Assembly: GCA_035500275.1 (NCBI GenBank)
Contig: DATJXI010000045.1
Span: forward strand, 1 to 46,447
Direction of reading: 5' to 3'
DNA: 46,447 nucleotides
Source: Roseiarcus sp035500275
GTDB lineage: Bacteria > Pseudomonadota > Alphaproteobacteria > Rhizobiales > Beijerinckiaceae
A model generated the notes under the pieces. It was not told the DNA's origin and ran no database searches. It was given only the letters and a program-made list of their open reading frames with translations. Within the stretch, counting starts at the first letter, position 1; every line of letters begins with the position of its first letter. This document shows positions 41,859 to 46,447 of this stretch, piece by piece. The position numbers were made by a program, and so were the translations under genes.

Positions 41859-42359
41859 TTGAACGCCATCGACAGGGTCGCCATCAGGCTCGCCGAATCT
41901 TCAGTCGTTCCGGACCTTCGGCTGGCCGTGGTCGAACTGCAGGAGCATGAAAGAAGGTTGCATCCCACACATCTTCCGGGTTCTGAAATCGCCGACGCCT
42001 ATGTGGCGTGGATGGTGACGCAGGCAGCCAGGAGCGGCGCAATCCTCATCGCGGAAGTCGACGGCGTCTTCGCCGGATTCGCCGCCGGCTGGGTCGACGA
42101 CGACGACAAGCTCGCGGAGGCGCCAGACTCGCGCCGGTTTGGGCTCGTTTCGGACATCTGCGTGCTGCCGGCTTACAGAGGACGGCGCCTCGCGTCGCGT
42201 CTTCTCGACGGCATCGAAAATCGTCTCGCCACGACGGGCGTCATCCGCATCCGAATTGGCGTGCTGGCGGCGAATGGCCCGGCGTGCGCCAGCTACGAGC
42301 GCTCAGGCTTCACGGCCTATGAGATCGTCTATGAGAAGGTCGTGGGGCAGGTCGCGTGA
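41859..42359 (+). CDS. GNAT-family N-acetyltransferase
   Basis: A 166-residue acetyltransferase. The acetyl-CoA motif A is visible as VSDICVLPAYRGRRLASRLLDGIE (RGRRLA is the pyrophosphate loop) and motif B as GVLAANGPACASYERSGFTAYEIVYEK. The start is uncertain: TTG at 41859 fits the fold, without a strong ribosome site. The frame is open back to an ATG at 41601 through the pfkB remnant, so a longer chimeric product of 252 residues is possible. The acceptor substrate is unknown. Confidence 0.8.
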   Translation: MNAIDRVAIRLAESSVVPDLRLAVVELQEHERRLHPTHLPGSEIADAYVAWMVTQAARSGAILIAEVDGVFAGFAAGWVDDDDKLAEAPDSRRFGLVSDICVLPAYRGRRLASRLLDGIENRLATTGVIRIRIGVLAANGPACASYERSGFTAYEIVYEKVVGQVA

Positions 42360-42393
42360 GTTGATGCGCCGGCCGAAAGACGCGGCCAAAGGC

Positions 42394-43393
42394 TCACCCC
42401 GAATAAAGCGCCGGCGGGTCGCGTAGGCGGATCGGTTCGGGCGTCCCGGTCTGCATGGCACGGACGCCGGCCGAGGTGACCACGGTCGCGACATAGCCGT
42501 CCCAGGCGCTTGAGCCGGCCGCGCCGCCTTTGCCCGCGGCAGGCTCGGAACTCGGCGTCGAACGCGGGCGCGAACACGCGCGCCAATCGACGGGCACGCG
42601 GCCGCTGAAGACGCCACGGCTCCGAAGCACGGCCGCACTCGTGTCGGCGAGGGCCACGGTGCCGGTCTCGCCTACGACCTCGCCGCGAATGTCGTAGCCG
42701 TAGGCGATATTGACCGACGTTTCGATCGCGACCAGCGCGCCCCCGCGCATCTCAATGAGCGTGATGAGCGGGTCGGACAGGGTTCCGCCGCGGCTGTTCG
42801 TGCGCGGGACCTTGACGGAGATCGCCGCCGGTTCGTCATCGAGCAGGAAACGGGCGATGTCGATGTCGTGCACCGTGCTGTCGGTCAGCGCCATATCCGT
42901 CGTAAAGTGCCGGGGGCGCGGACGCATTGCGGTTGACGCTCTGAAAAATGAGCGGCGCGCCAATCACGCCGGACACGATGGCCTGCTTCATTTCGCGATA
43001 TTGCGGATCGAAGCGGCGCATGAAGCCGACCTGGACGAGCCGCCGCCCGAACGCCGCTTCGGCGTCGAGGATCGCCGAGCAGTCCCGCTCGGAGTTGGAG
43101 AGCGGCTTCCCGCAAAACACGGGCTTGCCGGCCTTGATCGCGGCGAGCACGTAGCGCGCGTGCGTCGGGCCCCACGAAGTCACGACGACCGCCTGGACAC
43201 GCCTCGATTCGATCAGCTCCTCGCCCGCGGCGCACACCTGCGCTGCCGGAAGCCGCGAGGCGACGTCCTTGGCTTGCGACACGTTGACGTCGCTGAGCGC
43301 GACGACGTCGGCGCCCGCGAGGACGGTCGTCAGGCGCCGGATATGGTCCTGGCCGATCATTCCGACGCCGATGACGCCGACATTCAAACTCAT
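42394..43393 (-). pseudogene. inositol 2-dehydrogenase-like (Gfo/Idh/MocA) gene with frameshifts
   Basis: The product begins with a normal Rossmann start (MSLNVGVIGVGMIGQDHIRRL), contains CGKPLSN (usual EKP motif) and VGFMRRFDPQY, then shifts frame at a run of five G on the plus strand (42912-42916). It continues in a second frame with TTDMALTDSTVHDIDIARFL and GYDIRGEVVGETGTVALAD, leaves that frame after VPVDWR (the continuation FAPAFDAEFRA is in a third frame) and returns at GSSAWDGYVATVV to the stop at 42394. These blocks match IolG-type inositol dehydrogenases along the full length, so the gene is recent but broken, unless sequencing errors caused several indels. Confidence 0.82.
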
Positions 43394-43417
43394 GAACGGC
43401 TCCCGGAGCGGCTTCGG

Positions 43418-44281
43418 TCAGATCGAGGCGAGGAGACGTCTCGCCGCCTTCAGGTGCGGAACGTCGACCATCTTTCCGTCAACGCCAAGTGTGCCTGCGC
43501 CCGGATTGGCGTCGAATGCGGCGACGATCCTTCGCGCATGAGCGATTTCCGCTTCCGAGGGCGCGTAGCAGCGATTGATGACCACGACCTGATCGGGGTG
43601 GATCGCGAGGCGGCCGACAAATCCATCCCGGCGCGAGCGCCGGCAGTCGCGCTCGAGGCCTTCGGCGTCGCGGAAATCGACGAACACGGTGTCGATCGGC
43701 GCGACCTCGGCGGCGGAGGCCGCGAACAGGCATTGCGCGCGGGCGATCTCGTAAGGGCTGGTCCATGCGCCGTCCGGCTCCTTGTTCTCCGTTGCGCCGA
43801 GCGCGGCGCTCAGATCCTCGGCGCCCCAGGTGAGCGCGACGAGGCGGGGATGCGCCGGCGCGTAAGAGCCGAGCGCGAACATTGCTTTTGGCGTTTCGGT
43901 CGCGACCGCGGCGAGCTTGACGGCGCCCCCCCGCACGCCCGCCCGATATTCGAGCGCATCGAGGTAGAACCCGATCCGCTCGAGATCCGAAGCGCGGTCC
44001 GACTTGGGGATGAGCAGCCCGTCAAGGCCGGGGCGCACGACGGCGGCCAAGTCCGCAAGCGCAAGGCCGCTGTCGAGCGCGTTGATCCGGACGAAAAGCG
44101 AAAAGGGTCTGTCGTCACGCGTGTTTGCAAGGCCCGCTACGAATTCGCGCGCCGCGGCCTTCCGCGGCTCGGCGACCGAGTCCTCGAGATCGAGGATCAG
44201 CGCGTCAGCGCCGCAGTCCCTCGCCCGCCCGAACTTGCGCTTGGAATCGCCGGGGACGAAGAGAAGGGAGCGCAATTTCAA
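43418..44281 (-). CDS. HpcH/HpaI/CitE-family lyase (CoA-ester lyase-like)
   Basis: A 287-residue TIM-barrel protein with the CitE-type opening KLRSLLFVPGDSKRKF, ILDLEDSV (metal acid), RINALDSG, GLLIPKSD, ATETPKAM (second metal Glu), WGAEDLSAALG and AIHPDQV. All metal and substrate segments look intact. Relatives include citrate lyase beta, malyl-CoA or methylmalyl-CoA lyase and beta-methylmalyl thioesterase; the exact ester is not told by the sequence. The start is TTG at 44281, exact by family but with a poor ribosome site. It is 24 bases upstream of the iolG-like pseudogene on the same strand. Confidence 0.88.
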   Translation of the reverse strand: MKLRSLLFVPGDSKRKFGRARDCGADALILDLEDSVAEPRKAAAREFVAGLANTRDDRPFSLFVRINALDSGLALADLAAVVRPGLDGLLIPKSDRASDLERIGFYLDALEYRAGVRGGAVKLAAVATETPKAMFALGSYAPAHPRLVALTWGAEDLSAALGATENKEPDGAWTSPYEIARAQCLFAASAAEVAPIDTVFVDFRDAEGLERDCRRSRRDGFVGRLAIHPDQVVVINRCYAPSEAEIAHARRIVAAFDANPGAGTLGVDGKMVDVPHLKAARRLLASI

Positions 44282-44595
44282 GATCTGGACTCTGAACAGA
44301 TTGACTGCTTCGCTTTAGGCGGCGTCGACGGACTGCACAACTGCATGCATCGGAGCTCAGGGAGGGCCTTCGCCGGCCGCAGACCGCAATAGGTGAAACT
44401 AGAGGTATCGAGGCGATTCGGGTTTGCGTGAGTCAAGGACGGCGAACAACAACATTAACTCCCCATTTGTGTTCCTCGTTTTGTCACAGAGCTAGCGCTA
44501 TATCTCAAGCGGTCAATTCTACGTCTGGCCGAGCTTCCAGCTCATCATCGTCGCCGTACTGACCTGCCGATAGTCAGGCCAATAAAGAGGCGCTT
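44282..44595. other. intergenic region between CitE-like and secreted-protein genes
   Basis: About 314 bases with no gene. It must hold divergent promoters. TTGTCA followed by TATATC with a short spacer occurs near 44493-44515 but is not a convincing promoter. Confidence 0.4.
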
Positions 44596-44958
44596 ATGAT
44601 TGTCCGAACGGCCGCGGCCGGCGTTTGGCTGGCGGCGATTTGCTCGATGGCCGCGCCGTCGGCCGGTTTTTGCGAGGTCAGGACGCTGCCAGGCGCGGAA
44701 AGCGCGCTGGCGCTCCTACCCGTACCCTCTGGGCTCGACGCCCGGGGTGCTTCCCGCGAGACGATGCCTCTCGCTTTCGGCCAACCCACGCTTTCCCCAC
44801 AGCCTCGGGCCGGGGTTCCAGCGGCCGTTCCAGAGGCGCCGACAGCCGAAGCGCCGGACCTGAGCGCCGCAACCCTGAACACAATCACCGCGCCGCCCCA
44901 GTCGCTCTGGCGGCGGCTCTTGAGCGCCATTGTGCAGCTGGGAGACGCGAACCGTTGA
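44596..44958 (+). CDS. secreted hypothetical protein (120 aa)
   Basis: A 120-residue protein with a signal peptide (hydrophobic residues about 4-22, likely cleavage near SAG/FCE). The mature part is low in structure, rich in Pro, Ala and Glu, and ends in an amphipathic helix (SLWRRLLSAIVQLG). AAGAGGCGCTT precedes the ATG at good spacing. Periplasmic or extracellular, role unknown. It is convergent with pyrB, ending 25 bases from its stop. Confidence 0.65.
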   Translation: MIVRTAAAGVWLAAICSMAAPSAGFCEVRTLPGAESALALLPVPSGLDARGASRETMPLAFGQPTLSPQPRAGVPAAVPEAPTAEAPDLSAATLNTITAPPQSLWRRLLSAIVQLGDANR

Positions 44959-44983
44959 CGGGCGAGCATTCTTCCGCTGGACG

Positions 44984-45925
44984 TCACGCGTTCGGCAGAT
45001 TGCGCGCGAGCGCTTCGAGCACGGCCATGCGCACCGCGACCCCCATCTCAACCTGCTCGCGAATGAGCGACTGCGGGCCGTCGGCGATGAGCGTGTCGAT
45101 CTCGACGCCTCGGTTCATTGGGCCGGGGTGCATGACGAGGGCGCCGGGCTTGGCGTAAGCAAGTTTCTCGGCGTCGAGGCCAAAATAGCGGAAATATTCC
45201 TTGGTCGAGGGCACGAAGGCGCCGGTCATGCGCTCGCGCTGCAGGCGAAGCATCATCACGATGTCGGCGTCCCTAAGCCCTGACCGCATGTCGTGGGCGA
45301 CCTCGACGCCCATTTTTTCGACCGCCGGCGGCAGTAAGGTCGAGGGCCCGACCACCCGCACATAGGCGCCGAGCTTGCTCAAGAGCAGGATGTTCGAGCG
45401 CGCCACGCGCGAATGCAGGATGTCGCCGCAGATGGCGACAGTTAAGCCCTGGATGCGGCCGAGGTTGCGGCGGATGGTCAGCGCATCGAGCAGCGCCTGG
45501 GTCGGGTGCTCGTGCGCTCCGTCGCCGGCGTTGACGACCGAGCAATCGACCTTCCGCGCCAGCAGCGACACCGCACCCGCCTGATGATGGCGCACGACCA
45601 GGATGTCGGGCCGCATGGCGTTCAGCGTCATCGCGGTGTCGATGAGCGTCTCGCCCTTCTTCACGCTCGAAGCGCCGACCGCCATGTTCATCACGTCCGC
45701 CCCGAGCCGCTTGCCGGCGAGCTCGAACGACGACTGGGTCCGGGTCGAGGCCTCGAAGAAGAGGTTGATCTGGGTGCGCCCGCGCAGAGTCGAGCGCTTC
45801 TTTTCGACCTGACGCGAGATGGCGACCGCCTCGTCCGCGAGGTCGAGGAGCGCCACGATTTCCTCGCGCGAGAGGTGCTCGATGCCAAGCAGGTGGCGCT
45901 GGGAGAACAAGGGGGCGCGGGCCAT
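44984..45925 (-). CDS. pyrB: aspartate carbamoyltransferase, catalytic chain
   Basis: Second step of pyrimidine synthesis: carbamoyl phosphate plus aspartate gives carbamoyl aspartate. The 313-residue protein has the carbamoyl-phosphate motif STRT (Ser60-Thr63), the mobile VKKGETL loop lysine, HEHPTQALLD, and the aspartate-binding RLQRERM region. No regulatory chain pyrI and no dihydroorotase pyrC is seen in the window; pyrC could lie upstream only if the order is unusual. It is the last intact gene on the right side. Confidence 0.96.
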   Translation of the reverse strand: MARAPLFSQRHLLGIEHLSREEIVALLDLADEAVAISRQVEKKRSTLRGRTQINLFFEASTRTQSSFELAGKRLGADVMNMAVGASSVKKGETLIDTAMTLNAMRPDILVVRHHQAGAVSLLARKVDCSVVNAGDGAHEHPTQALLDALTIRRNLGRIQGLTVAICGDILHSRVARSNILLLSKLGAYVRVVGPSTLLPPAVEKMGVEVAHDMRSGLRDADIVMMLRLQRERMTGAFVPSTKEYFRYFGLDAEKLAYAKPGALVMHPGPMNRGVEIDTLIADGPQSLIREQVEMGVAVRMAVLEALARNLPNA

Positions 45926-45957
45926 TATCGTTGGCTATGGAAGGCTGCGCCGCGGTT

Positions 45958-46066
45958 GTCATTCCCGCCGGGCGCGGAACGTCCGATCCGGAATTGAGCC
46001 CAGCGCGCGGCGCCGGAAGCAACCTTCCTCAATTCCCGGTCGGACCTGCGGTTCTCGCGGAATGAC
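45958..46066. repeat. REP-like intergenic inverted repeat
   Basis: Left arm 45958-45998 (GTCATTCCCGCC...GGAATTGAG) and right arm 46028-46066 (CTCAATTCCCGG...GCGGAATGAC) are imperfect inverted copies around a 29-base GC-rich centre. The outer GTCATTCC/GGAATGAC ends resemble the short REP-type repeats scattered through rhizobial genomes. It lies just upstream of pyrB. Single copy in this window. Confidence 0.7.
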
Positions 46067-46447
46067 CGCCGAGGCAAAGCGTTCATGCGGCAAGCCTATC
46101 ACTCCGCCTGCGCTTGAGAAGAGCGTCCGCTCTCGCTCGCTCGGGGTCTAATGTTAGACCCTTCGCTTTCAGTTGAGCCGTCGGAAGCGCCCCTCTCCGG
46201 AGGGACGGTTGCTCCCCGGGCGAACTACGGCTTTTTCGTGCTATCCGGATCGGCCTCGAAGCTTCGGACGCCCCACAATTGCCTCGAAACAGCCCCTATT
46301 ATCCTTGGATTCCCTCGTATTTTTTGCAAGCCATTCCAAGCAAATCAGTGGGGTGTAAGCTCTCCACTATATGCAGGACACGTTCTTTGCGGACGATTGT
46401 GGCAAGTAAGATAAATATTCTTGTCAACGTATTGTACCATCGTTTCA
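46067..46447. other. gene-free right edge
   Basis: No supported gene. The last roughly 120 bases turn AT-rich (for example AAGATAAATATTCTTGTCAACG), as expected for the promoter region of a gene beyond the window. Confidence 0.4.

Noticed and set aside
46151..46414. 87-codon frame at the right edge
   Set aside because: No ribosome site, no domain, and composition of non-coding sequence that turns AT-rich.
1..46447. tRNA, rRNA or IS elements
   Set aside because: No GGTTCGAAT-type T-loops with flanking stems, no rRNA segments, and no transposase frames were found by eye; a covariance-model search would be decisive.

Overview
The window is GC-rich bacterial chromosome with the gene repertoire of an alphaproteobacterium, most likely a member of the Hyphomicrobiales (Methylocystaceae/Beijerinckiaceae-like). 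Reasons: strong GC bias at third codon positions, a PQQ alcohol dehydrogenase with its own di-haem cytochrome c, a Rhizobium etli ReAV-type asparaginase, a CBS-BON protein, an alphaproteobacterial-style RlmN and LipA, and a membrane-anchored trehalose-phosphate synthase. This placement is an inference from gene content; no rRNA, tRNA, phage integrase, IS element or CRISPR array was seen.

Layout. 1-8,100: lipase-like hydrolase (its start codon probably lies 1 base outside the left edge), a small acidic protein, acylphosphatase, an HTH protein followed by a striking array of nine 10-11 bp units, thrS, a Gly/Tyr/His-rich lipoprotein, a CBS-BON protein, asparaginase and a secreted ankyrin protein. 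8,050-11,850: cytochrome c, PQQ dehydrogenase with a lanthanide-type active site, and rlmN, all on the minus strand. 12,100-14,675: a translationally coupled pair, a UNG-like uracil-DNA glycosylase homologue and an amidohydrolase. 14,775-23,514: lytic transglycosylase, guaC, GST, SDR, a dead Uma2 gene, a monooxygenase-like protein, membrane-anchored GT20 enzyme, guaB. Having both guaC and guaB gives IMP/GMP interconversion in both directions. 23,585-29,262: a lone SLATT membrane protein, a truncated DUF2252 gene, an RsmB-like methyltransferase, a PLP decarboxylase and a SAM methyltransferase. 29,278-33,035: HxlR regulator, FAD oxidase and a DUF4242-adenylate cyclase fusion, with two copies of a palindromic element lying upstream of the regulator and of the oxidase. 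33,073-35,501: SDR and a GT39 membrane glycosyltransferase.

35,580-38,414 is, to my eye, the most unusual part: a three-gene minus-strand operon whose first product carries four roughly 80-residue repeats, each ending in a helix with cysteines at every fourth residue, followed by a phage-tail-like beta module; a DUF1360 membrane protein and a small phage-like beta protein follow. I do not recognise the system.

38,838-46,447: lipA, corA, small hypotheticals, a decayed sugar/inositol catabolism patch (pfkB and iolG-like pseudogenes around an acetyltransferase), an intact CitE-like lyase, a small secreted protein, pyrB and an intergenic inverted repeat. Most of the window is ordinary housekeeping sequence; the accessory signals are the phased array, the glycosylase/amidohydrolase pair, the SLATT gene, the duplicated palindrome and the Cys-ladder operon.
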